A DNA stretch of 64,000 nucleotides. It comes from Pseudomonas psychrophila HA-4. GTDB lineage: Bacteria; Pseudomonadota; Gammaproteobacteria; Pseudomonadales; Pseudomonadaceae. The notes under the pieces are model-generated. The model was given only the letters and a program-made list of their open reading frames with translations. It made no database searches and was not told the DNA's origin. The translations under genes were made by a program, and so were the position numbers. Location of the stretch: assembly GCF_000282975.1 (NCBI RefSeq), contig NZ_ALJC01000066.1, positions 1 to 64,000 on the forward strand, given 5' to 3'. Shown here piece by piece: positions 1 to 9,700 of the stretch. Within the stretch, counting starts at the first letter, position 1. Each line of letters begins with the position of its first letter.

Positions 1-48
1 GATCTTTTGATCGTTTAAAAGATCGCGAGCACGCTCGCTCCTACAAGG
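1..48. repeat. Partial REP-like hairpin at window edge
   Basis: The arms GATCTTTT (1-8) and AAAAGATC (17-24) form a hairpin, followed by a GCGAGC...GCTCGC motif and CTCCTACAAGG. This is the right half of the REP-type inverted repeat seen complete elsewhere in the window; the left half lies outside. It sits just past the 3' end of metF. Confidence 0.6.
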
Positions 49-54
49 TCTGGA

Positions 55-900
55 TCAGCGTGGCAGCTTCAGGTTGTTCCAGATTGCCAGACTCGGCTCA
101 GACTGGTTCAGGGTGTAGAAGTGCAGGCCAGGGGCGCCGCCAGCCAGCAAACGCTCGCACATTTCGCTGATGACTTGCTCACCAAAAGCCTGAATGCTGT
201 TCGCATCGTCGCCGTAGGCTTCCAGTTGCTTGCGAATCCAACGAGGGATTTCTGCGCCGCAGGCGTCAGAGAAACGCGCCAGCTTGCTGTAATTGGTGAT
301 CGGCATGATGCCCGGCACGATAGGAATCGTGACGCCCGCCGCCTGCACACGCTCGACAAAACGGAAGTAGCTGTCAGCGTTGAAGAAGTATTGGGTGATC
401 GCACTGTCGGCGCCAGCGTTAGCCTTGCGCACGAAGTTGCTGATGTCGTCTTCGAAATTGCGCGCTTGGGGGTGCATTTCCGGGTATGCCGCCACTTCGA
501 TATGGAAGTGATCGGCAGTTTCTTCACGAATGAAGCTCACCAAGTCATTGGCATAACGCAATTCGCCACTGGCCACGCCCATACCCGAAGGCAGGTCGCC
601 ACGCAGCGCGACAATACGCTTGATACCGGCCGACTTGTACTGGGCCAGCAGGCCTCGTAAATCATCCTTGCTGTCACCTACGCACGACAAGTGCGGGGCC
701 GCAGGTACTTTTACTTCGCTCTCCAGTTGCAGCACGGTGTTGATCGTGCGGTCACGGGTCGAGCCACCGGCACCGTAGGTGCAGGAGAAAAAGTCAGGGT
801 TAAAGGTCGCCAGATGGCGAGCCGTGCTCATCAGTTTTTCATGCCCAGCATCGGTCTTGGTCGGAAAGAACTCGAAGCTGAAACGACGGTCTTGAGACAT
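55..900 (-). CDS. metF: 5,10-methylenetetrahydrofolate reductase MetF
   Basis: MetF is an FAD-dependent cytosolic enzyme that reduces 5,10-methylene-THF to 5-methyl-THF, the methyl donor for methionine synthesis. The 281-residue product shows family motifs: SFEFFPTKT near residue 8 (with the catalytic Glu), TYGAGGSTRD at 41-50 and ALRGD at 98-102. I start at the ATG at 900 because a GGAGG lies 8 nt upstream; an ATG 21 nt further up lacks a comparable site and lies inside the repeat-bearing spacer. The gene follows ahcY on the same strand after a 185-bp gap holding an inverted repeat, so the two methyl-cycle genes may be co-transcribed, though the gap makes this uncertain. Confidence 0.95.
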   Translation of the reverse strand: MSQDRRFSFEFFPTKTDAGHEKLMSTARHLATFNPDFFSCTYGAGGSTRDRTINTVLQLESEVKVPAAPHLSCVGDSKDDLRGLLAQYKSAGIKRIVALRGDLPSGMGVASGELRYANDLVSFIREETADHFHIEVAAYPEMHPQARNFEDDISNFVRKANAGADSAITQYFFNADSYFRFVERVQAAGVTIPIVPGIMPITNYSKLARFSDACGAEIPRWIRKQLEAYGDDANSIQAFGEQVISEMCERLLAGGAPGLHFYTLNQSEPSLAIWNNLKLPR

Positions 901-903
901 GGA

Positions 904-1083
904 GGGGACCTCCAGCGGCAAGCTACACGCTTCAAGCGCAAGAGGGCGGTTCGCCAGGCTCTTGTGCTGAGAGCATGCAGCTCACGACTGCAAAAAGCGA
1001 AAAAGGAATCAAGTTCCAAGACTCAAGCAGCAAGTAAACAAAACGCTCTTACTTGCCGCTTGAAGCTAAAAGCTTGCAGCTAC
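904..1083. repeat. Inverted repeat between ahcY and metF
   Basis: The spacer begins with AGCGGCAAGCTACACGCTTC and ends with CTTGCCGCTTGAAGC...AGCTTGCAGCT, which are imperfect reverse complements. The same sequence family (GCAAGCTACAAGC, CTTGCCGCTTG) recurs around 17466-17534 and 59757-59857. It differs from the GTAGGAGCTGCC REP family. No gene is visible here. Confidence 0.55.
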
Positions 1084-1085
1084 CG

Positions 1086-2708
<1,623 letters not shown>

Positions 2709-2822
2709 TTATCCAAGGCTTTTTCATTTGTTTAATCGAGACCATAGTCCAAGGTTAATAGAGCTTAGCGCTGCGGTCTGGCACCATGGCCCGCATCTTA
2801 GGCAAGACGGTCAGGAGCGAAT

Positions 2823-3224
2823 ATGAATTTTCACACCCGCAAATGGGTTAAACCCGAAGACCTAAATCCCAACGGCACCTTGTTCGGTGGCAGCCTGCTG
2901 CGCTGGATCGACGAAGAAGCCGCGATTTACGCCATTGTTCAATTGGGCAACCAGCGCGTGGTCACCAAATACATCTCCGAAATCAACTTTGTCAGCGCCT
3001 CGCGCCAGGGCGACATCATCGAACTGGGCATCACCGCCACCGAATTTGGTCGTACGTCAATCACCCTGACCTGCGAGGTGCGCAATAAAATCACCCGCAA
3101 AAGCATCCTCACAGTCGACAAAATGGTCTTCGTCAACCTAGGTGAAGATGGCCTGCCCGCCCCCCACGGACGCACCGAAATCAAATACGTCAAAGACCAG
3201 TTCGACGACGAAAAGAAAGACTGA
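2823..3224 (+). CDS. Acyl-CoA thioesterase, hotdog fold (YciA-like)
   Basis: The 133-residue product begins MNFHTRKWVKPEDLNPNGTL and continues with FGGSLLRWIDEEAA, the helix motif of single-hotdog acyl-CoA thioesterases that hydrolyse acyl-CoA to free acid and CoA in the cytosol. The Asp/Glu in the WIDEE stretch corresponds to the catalytic acid of this family. An AGGAG lies 6 nt before the ATG. It is a lone gene, divergent from ahcY and followed by a spacer with an imperfect repeat. The preferred acyl chain cannot be told from sequence. Confidence 0.85.
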   Translation: MNFHTRKWVKPEDLNPNGTLFGGSLLRWIDEEAAIYAIVQLGNQRVVTKYISEINFVSASRQGDIIELGITATEFGRTSITLTCEVRNKITRKSILTVDKMVFVNLGEDGLPAPHGRTEIKYVKDQFDDEKKD

Positions 3225-3235
3225 TCAACGTTGAC

Positions 3236-3330
3236 CCTGTAGCCGCTGCCGCAGACTGCGATAAGGGCCTAGCACCTTCAACCGGATAAACGCTGCGCCA
3301 CTCATCACAGCCTTAAGCTGCGGCGACAGG
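3236..3330. repeat. Imperfect REP-type inverted repeat
   Basis: CCTGTAGCCGCTGCCGC at 3236 and GCTGCGGCGACAGG ending at 3330 are imperfect reverse complements. CTGTAGCCGCTGCCGCAG is the same variant as the hairpin at 24062-24098. It fills the gap after the thioesterase gene and may act as a transcript end. Confidence 0.5.
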
Positions 3331-3386
3331 TTTTGAGTGAACAGCTGCTGGCCGTGCGTGTCGTACGCTTACACACGCCTACGGTC

Positions 3387-4244
3387 ATGAAGCCCATGAG
3401 CACTCAAAACAGCGGCAAAACTCCCAATCTGTCTGCGGAAGAAGAGCACGACGTCGCCAAAAACCAGCCTCCACGGGCAGCTGTACTGCACGAGATCATT
3501 CGTTTGCAGGGCGACCAGGAGCTGGAACGTAGTATCGCCGCGCTCTTCTGGTCGGCACTCGCCGCCGGGCTGACCATGGGCCTGTCACTCATGGCCATGG
3601 GCTTGCTCAACTCACGCCTGCCCAGCGGAGAAGCCTTTAAGGTCATCGCCAGTTTTGGTTACTGCGCGGGTTTTCTGGCGGTCATCCTCGCTCGCCAGCA
3701 ACTGTTCACTGAAAACACCCTGACGGCCGTATTGCCCATCATGAGCAAACCGACACTGAACAACTTCGGGCGATTATTCCGTCTGTGGGCAGTGGTGTTG
3801 GTCGGCAACTTGATCGGCACCCTGATGGTGGCCTACGTGATGCTGCATTTACCGATTTTTGACACCCAGACCGACACAGCCTTCCTTGAGATTGGACGCA
3901 AGGTGATGGAAAACGACGTCAGCCAAATGTTCTCAAAAGGCATTATCTCGGGCTGGATGATTGCAACCATGGTGTGGATGATCCCCTCCATGGAGAGCGC
4001 AAAGATGTGGATCATCATCCTCATCACCTACCTGATGGCATTGGGTGACTTCACTCACATCGTGGTGGGTACGGCTGAAGTTTCGTACTTGGTGTTCGCG
4101 GGCGAACTGCCGTGGAAAGACTTTTGGCTACTCTTTGCCGGCCCGACCTTGGCGGGCAATATCATCGGGGGCAGCTTCATCTTCGCCCTGATCAGCCATG
4201 CGCAGATCCGCAGCGACACCAAAAAGCCGCTGAAAAAAGCGTAA
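3387..4244 (+). CDS. Formate/nitrite transporter family protein (YfdC-like)
   Basis: This inner-membrane protein of about 285 residues belongs to the FNT channel superfamily. It closely resembles E. coli YfdC: a charged N-terminus, ELERSIAALFWSALAAG, then ARQQLFTENTLTAVLPIM, IISGWMIATMVWM, LGDFTHIVVG and a C-terminal SHAQIRSDTKKP, with about six membrane segments. The substrate of YfdC-type FNT proteins is not established, so formate or nitrite transport is not claimed. The start is uncertain: ATGs at 3387 and 3396 and a TTG at 3335 are in frame, none with a strong ribosome site. Confidence 0.82.
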   Translation: MKPMSTQNSGKTPNLSAEEEHDVAKNQPPRAAVLHEIIRLQGDQELERSIAALFWSALAAGLTMGLSLMAMGLLNSRLPSGEAFKVIASFGYCAGFLAVILARQQLFTENTLTAVLPIMSKPTLNNFGRLFRLWAVVLVGNLIGTLMVAYVMLHLPIFDTQTDTAFLEIGRKVMENDVSQMFSKGIISGWMIATMVWMIPSMESAKMWIIILITYLMALGDFTHIVVGTAEVSYLVFAGELPWKDFWLLFAGPTLAGNIIGGSFIFALISHAQIRSDTKKPLKKA

Positions 4245-4262
4245 TACGGCTCCTACAGTCGC

Positions 4263-4880
4263 CTAAATCACGTAATGCGAGATGGCCACAAAGTGCAGCA
4301 AGCTGCCGGCAATCACAAACAAATGCCAAATGCCGTGGGCATGGCGCAGACGATGATCGAGGGCAAAAAAGATAATCCCCACGGTGTACATCACTCCGCC
4401 TGTGGCCAGCCAGATAAAACCGGCAGTGCCAAGGGCCGCCAGCAAGGGCTTGACCGCCACCAGCACAATCCAGCCCATGACCGCGTAAATCACAATCGAC
4501 AGAATGCGTGCTTCAGAACGCGGCTTTATCTCTTGCAGCATGCCGATCACCGCCATGCTCCATACAACCCCGAACAACGACCACCCCCACGGCCCGTGCA
4601 GCGTCACGAGACAAAACGGGGTGTAACTGCCGGCGATCAGCAGGTAAATCGACAGGTGATCAAACTTTTGCATGATCACTTTTGATCGTCCGCGCACGCT
4701 GTGGTACACGGTCGACACGCTGTACAACAGCACCAGCGTCACGCCATAAATAGCCACACTGATAATCTTTTGCGGGCTGCCGTCAAGGCACGCGATGACC
4801 AACAACCAAATACTGCCTACCGCAGCTGCCACAGCGCCCAACAGGTGGGTCCAGGCGTTAAGTTTTTCCCCGTGATACAT
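4263..4880 (-). CDS. Hemolysin III / TrhA family membrane protein
   Basis: The 205-residue product starts MYHGEKLNAWTHLLGAVAAA and has seven predicted hydrophobic segments. The family signature residues are visible: the early GEKLNAWTHLLG, STVYHSVRGRSKVIMQKFDHLSIYLLIAGSYTPF in the middle, and HLFVIAGSLLHFVAI at the end. These supply the conserved Ser/Asp/His set of the PAQR-like HlyIII fold. A GAGGA lies about 8 nt before the chosen ATG (4880); upstream ATGs at 4889 and 4919 are less well placed. Bacterial members are linked to membrane energetics or haemolysis, but the activity here is unknown. It converges on the YfdC-like gene. Confidence 0.85.
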   Translation of the reverse strand: MYHGEKLNAWTHLLGAVAAAVGSIWLLVIACLDGSPQKIISVAIYGVTLVLLYSVSTVYHSVRGRSKVIMQKFDHLSIYLLIAGSYTPFCLVTLHGPWGWSLFGVVWSMAVIGMLQEIKPRSEARILSIVIYAVMGWIVLVAVKPLLAALGTAGFIWLATGGVMYTVGIIFFALDHRLRHAHGIWHLFVIAGSLLHFVAISHYVI

Positions 4881-5024
4881 GTGCAACATCCTCAATAACC
4901 GACAGTGCGACTGCGTCACCTTGTTACAAGATAAGGGTCAAACCTGCGAACTTAAAGGGCAATGCGGCGATCGTCGAGGGTTGCTTGCCAAGTATTAACG
5001 TGAAGCTGGGGCAGAGGTCGATGA

Positions 5025-6215
5025 CTAGAGACGTACAAAGCCGTCGTTCATAAAACCGTAATAATCACGAAGATTACTGGCTGCTTCATCACGGACTCTG
5101 ATGCTCTTATTCACATCACGAACGACTTCGTAAATAGAGTGCCCTTTGCCGATTGAGTAGCCATTGCGCGTGGCGAAGCTATTAAGATGATTAAAGTTTT
5201 GAGCACTCAACGCTCCACGAGCGACTTCCTCAGGCATATTGGCAACTATCATGTTTGGCGCATGCACTTGCATTTCAGCCAATAGCCCAGAACGTGTACG
5301 AATGGTTGCATGCACCCCTCTGTAACCGCCGCCCCCCGGCAAAGGCGGTATAACTTTAATAGACGCACCTTGCAATTTCAGATCTTTAACGACGCTACCG
5401 ATATTCCTTTGCTTAACGATCAGCGTATTCCTGGCTATATCATTTATTTTTGATGTGTCTCCGCCAAAGGTATTTATTATTTTTTCCCATGCCCGCTCCT
5501 TACTTTTCAAAGGCGCTTCAATAACCGCCCCTCTGTATTTATCCGCCAGACGCCCCGCAAGCCCATCAACTTGCTGTTTTGCTGCGGGGGCCTGGCTGTA
5601 CATCACATTCAACTGCCTCCTCTGGGCGAAACGCCTCAGCCCTCTGGAGACAACAGCTAAAAAGGCATGCCCGCTGGAATCACTATAATTAATGGGGTCT
5701 CCCGCACAATAACCATAGCTATTGATGCCGCCAGCCCCAAAGGGGCTCCAACTGTCCGGGCTGTTGAAACGCATCAATAGGGGGTTAAACGCCCGGTATC
5801 CATTGCCCAGTAAGTAATGCCCTGTGGAAGGGTCGGCGTGTTCACCATTAAAAGCGGGCAACGGTGAATCTGCGTTGTCTTGTGTATTAAAACCGTAGGC
5901 GAGACACGGCTGAACAGGGCACAACGACTCAGACATTGCACTCACAACCGTATGAGATAGCGTGTTAGCCAGTAACGTGACACGCGCAGAGTCTGGTGAA
6001 TGATCTCGTTGCGCCAGAAGACGCCCACCTCCATTAAACATCGAGCGATTACGCTTGCCTTCAATGTCCGTACAGCGAACATTATTTTTATAGAATATTT
6101 CAAGTGCCGAACAGTGCGTTGACTGACAACGGGAAAGTCGGTTTAGCGCATCATAGGCATAATAATTAGTTTTAATACTGTCGCCATCCATACTCGAAAT
6201 ACCTGCTTTATCCAT
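5025..6215 (-). CDS. Small RHS-core protein with RelA/SpoT-like C-terminal domain
   Basis: The first ~185 residues are the short RHS-associated core module common in Pseudomonas: FNGEHADPSTGHYLLGNGYR near residue 130, then LMRFNSPDSWSPFGAGGINS and YGYCAGDPINYSDSSGHA. After the core the sequence changes completely, as in polymorphic toxins. The C-terminus shows KSKERAWEKI (~237), INDIARNTLIV (~257), GGYRGVHATIRT (~297) and LLAEMQVHAP (~312), resembling blocks of the RelA/SpoT nucleotide pyrophosphokinase fold. A (p)ppGpp/(p)ppApp-type synthetase toxin is therefore an inference. No signal peptide or immunity gene is evident. An alternative ATG lies at 6191. The C-terminal half is richer in A+T than its neighbours, suggesting acquisition. 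Confidence 0.75.
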   Translation of the reverse strand: MDKAGISSMDGDSIKTNYYAYDALNRLSRCQSTHCSALEIFYKNNVRCTDIEGKRNRSMFNGGGRLLAQRDHSPDSARVTLLANTLSHTVVSAMSESLCPVQPCLAYGFNTQDNADSPLPAFNGEHADPSTGHYLLGNGYRAFNPLLMRFNSPDSWSPFGAGGINSYGYCAGDPINYSDSSGHAFLAVVSRGLRRFAQRRQLNVMYSQAPAAKQQVDGLAGRLADKYRGAVIEAPLKSKERAWEKIINTFGGDTSKINDIARNTLIVKQRNIGSVVKDLKLQGASIKVIPPLPGGGGYRGVHATIRTRSGLLAEMQVHAPNMIVANMPEEVARGALSAQNFNHLNSFATRNGYSIGKGHSIYEVVRDVNKSIRVRDEAASNLRDYYGFMNDGFVRL

Positions 6216-6291
6216 AATCGAGCCAACAGCGTATTTAGTCTTTTATATTTTTAACACCCTCCAAAATAATGGACTTTATATATTTATGTAA

Positions 6292-6750
6292 TCAGACTCG
6301 ACTTCCCTCCCCCAACACCAACTTCTCCAACCCCAGCAAATCTGGGATCTTGGCCACGTAATCCCCTACTTGCACCGCCGCACGTTCCAGCGAACTTAGC
6401 GAGACGTCGACGAAGTTCAATTGGCTGTCGATTCGGTAGGAGCGCGGGATGCCTTGCACCACCAGTCCTATGAATTTAAGACGCGGGTCGTCGCTCAAGG
6501 TGTTGAGGATGACGATGCGCGCCCGCTCGCCAATCACTAATGGGCTACCGCAGGCAACCTCGAAGCTGATCAGCGGCAGTTCGCGGTCGCGCCAGATGAT
6601 TTGTCGCAGGTGCCAAGGCGGCAAGTCTGTGCTGGGTTCGCCGCGCTGCCAATCGATGAGTTCAGCAATCGCAACGTTGGGTAATAACAAGTAGCGATCT
6701 GCCAGCGGCAACAACAAGCAGGTCAGGCTACCCACGCGATGGTCAAGCAT
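6292..6750 (-). CDS. chpC: CheW-like adaptor ChpC
   Basis: This 152-residue single CheW-like domain protein overlaps the chpA stop by 8 bp (its ATG is at 6750), so it is translated from the same transcript. The position after chpA and the family match ChpC of the P. aeruginosa type IV pilus chemosensory cluster, an accessory adaptor linking receptors to the histidine kinase. The sequence has LPLADRYLLLPNVAIAELIDW at the start and IGLVVQGIPRSYRI in the core. In P. aeruginosa chpB lies between chpA and chpC; here it is missing. Downstream lies the RHS gene. Confidence 0.85.
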   Translation of the reverse strand: MLDHRVGSLTCLLLPLADRYLLLPNVAIAELIDWQRGEPSTDLPPWHLRQIIWRDRELPLISFEVACGSPLVIGERARIVILNTLSDDPRLKFIGLVVQGIPRSYRIDSQLNFVDVSLSSLERAAVQVGDYVAKIPDLLGLEKLVLGEGSRV

Positions 6751-9700
6751 TCAGGTTGCTCCAGTAGGCGATGCGCTCCAGCAACACCGACTCTTGATAC
6801 GGTTTGCCCAGGTAGTCGTTGACGCCGATGGCCATCGCGCGGTTCTGGTGCTTTTGGCCGGTACGCGAGGTGATCATGATAATCGGCAGGCTTTTGAGGT
6901 ATGGGTCGTTGCGCACGCGGGTGGCGACTTCGAAGCCGTCCATGCGCGGCATTTCAATGTCGAGCAGCATCAGGTCCGGGGTGTGGTCATCGAGCACGCT
7001 CATGGCGTCGACCCCGTCCTTGGCGGTGATGACATTCATGCCGTTACGTTCAAGCAAGCGGCTAGTCACTTTGCGCACGGTGACCGAGTCGTCGACGACC
7101 AACACCAGCAGCGGGCGCACCGCCGGGGTAAATTCCAGCAGGCCGTTGGCATCCTTGTTCGCCAGCTGTGAGGGCTGACGCGCCTGATGCGCGCGGATGT
7201 AGGCCAGCAAGTCGAGAATCAATACCACGCGGCCATCGCCCAAAATGGTGGCGCCCGACACGCCTTGCACCCCGGTAAATTGCGGGCCAAGGCTTTTGAC
7301 CACGATTTCTCGCGAGCCCGCCAACGCGTCAACCTGAAGCGCCACGTACTGGTCCTGGCAATGCACCAGCAACACCGGCAATGATTGGTTTTGCCCCACC
7401 AGCTTGGGTTTACCCACGGTTTGTAGGAGTTCGCCCAAATAAAACAGATCGTAGTCCTGGCCGCCGTAGTGGTACATGTGCGGGTCTAGCTGGTAGTAGT
7501 CCTCCAGCTCGTTAGGCAGAACCCGCACGATGCCTTCGACAGTATTGAGTGCAATGGCGTACTGCTCATCCGCGCATTGCACCATCAAGGCGCGGTTGAG
7601 CGAAACGCTGAACGGCAGGCGGATTTCAAAATGCACGCCCTGCCCCGGCACCGAGTCGATGGTCATGCTGCCGCCCAACTGGCGCACTTCTTCATGCACC
7701 ACGTCCATGCCGACCCCTCGCCCGGAAATCTGGGTGATTTTTTCAGCCGTCGAAAACCCGGGCTGCAAGATGAACTGCAACACATCGCGGTCGCTGATGG
7801 TCGCGTGCGGGTCCAATAAGCCGCGCAAGATGGCTTTGCGCCGCACGGCTTCCAGCGGCACTCCGGCACCATCGTCACGGATGTCGAACACCACATCGCC
7901 GCCTTCATTAGACAGCTCAAGGGTGATACGCCCCTGCTCGGGTTTACCGCTTGCGTGACGCAGTGCTGCTGACTCTAGGCCGTGGTCGACGGCGTTACGC
8001 AACATATGCTCAAGCGGGGCAACCATGCGCTCCAAGACGTTACGGTCGATTTCGGCTTCAGCATTGATGACGCTGAATTCGACCTGTTTGCCCAGCTCGC
8101 TGGCGACTTGCCGCACCACGCGTTTGAGGCGCGGAAGCACCCTCTCGAACGGCACCATGCGGGTGCCCATCAGGCCTTCTTGCAGTTGGGTGTTAACCCG
8201 CGCTTGTTTTTTCAACAGGCTGTAGGCGTCCTGATTGCGCGCCGCCAGCGTGGCCTTAAGATCGAGCAAGTCGGAGGCAGACTCGAAGAGCGCACGCGAC
8301 AGTTGTTGCAACTGCGAATGACGGTCCATTTCCAGGGGATCGAACTCATCGTAAGCCGCACCATCGACTTCGGTGTAATGGCGACTATGAATGCGGCTCT
8401 GGGTTTCGGTATCAAGTCGACGCAGTTGATCGTGCATGCGCTCAAGCGTGGTCTGCATTTCGTTGAGGGCCGTTTTGCCGTCGTTGACCTGCTGTTCAAG
8501 GCGCCCACGAATGATCGAGTTTTCACCTGCTAGGTTGACCCATTCTTCCAGCAATTCCGCCGGCACCTTAAGGGTGTCCAGCCCGGTCCGCTCAGCCTCG
8601 GCCACCGGCTCCGGCTTGCTCGGCGCGGTTGGCAGAACAACGTGCCGGGTGCTGCGCTCAACCTTGCGAATGTGCTCAATCAGCACTTGCGGCGAAGGCA
8701 CCGGCTGGCCGCTGCGCAAGGCATCGAGCATTTGCGCCAACTGATCATGGCTGCGCTGCAACAAGGTAAAAAGCTCGGGACCCGCCGTCAGAAAACCCAG
8801 GGAAATATCTTCAACAAGGGTTTCCAACTCGTGAGCAAAATCGCCAATGGCGGAAATTTCGACCATGCGCGCCCCCCCTTTAAGGGTGTGCAGGTCGCGC
8901 AGCAGGTTTTCGATTTCTAGGTGGTTTTGCGGCTCGCCCTGCCAGCGCAGCAGCGCCGCCCCTGAGCTTTCGAGAATGTCGAAGGCCTCTTCCAGGAAGA
9001 TGTCCAACAGCTCCGGGTCGGTAACACTTTGCTCGCCCGCAGGCGGCACGTCAGGCTCGACGCTGTTCGGCTCGGCGGGCGGCGTGTTGTAGAGCCTGAA
9101 ACCGCGAATGGCCTCGATCAGCTCGATGGGGTCGCTCAAGGGTTGCTGGTGTTGCAGTTGCTCGAGCAGGACCACCAATTGCGCGTGGCTAAGTTCTAGC
9201 AATCGGCACAACGTCGGGCTTTCGCTCAGGCGTCGATCCAGCAACCCTTCGTAAAGGTGCTCCAGTTCATGGGCCAAATCGCCAATCGGCACGATACCGG
9301 CCATGCGCGCGCCACCCTTGAGGGTGTGCAAGTCACGCTGCAACGAAGACAGCGGCGCCAGATTGTCGGGCTCATTGAGCCAGCGCTGCAACGCCTGACC
9401 CGCGCTGTCGAGAATATCCACCGCTTCTTCAAGGAAAATGGCGACGATTTCGTCGTCCATCGCCTCGCTCTGCTCAGCCCCCAATTGTGCGGTGGCGGCG
9501 CCCAACTCCGTAATGTCCAGCGTCTGGTTGCCGTCCCGACGAATCAAGCCCGTAGCATCAGGCGCCAGGCCTTCATGCAGCAGCGCACGCAAGGCGGCAA
9601 TACGCTGTGGTTGCGGGGTGATCTCTTGTCCGGCCGCCAACTGATCGAGCATGTTGATCAGTGCTTCATGGGCCTCATCTGCCTCGTGGAAAAACCGCTC

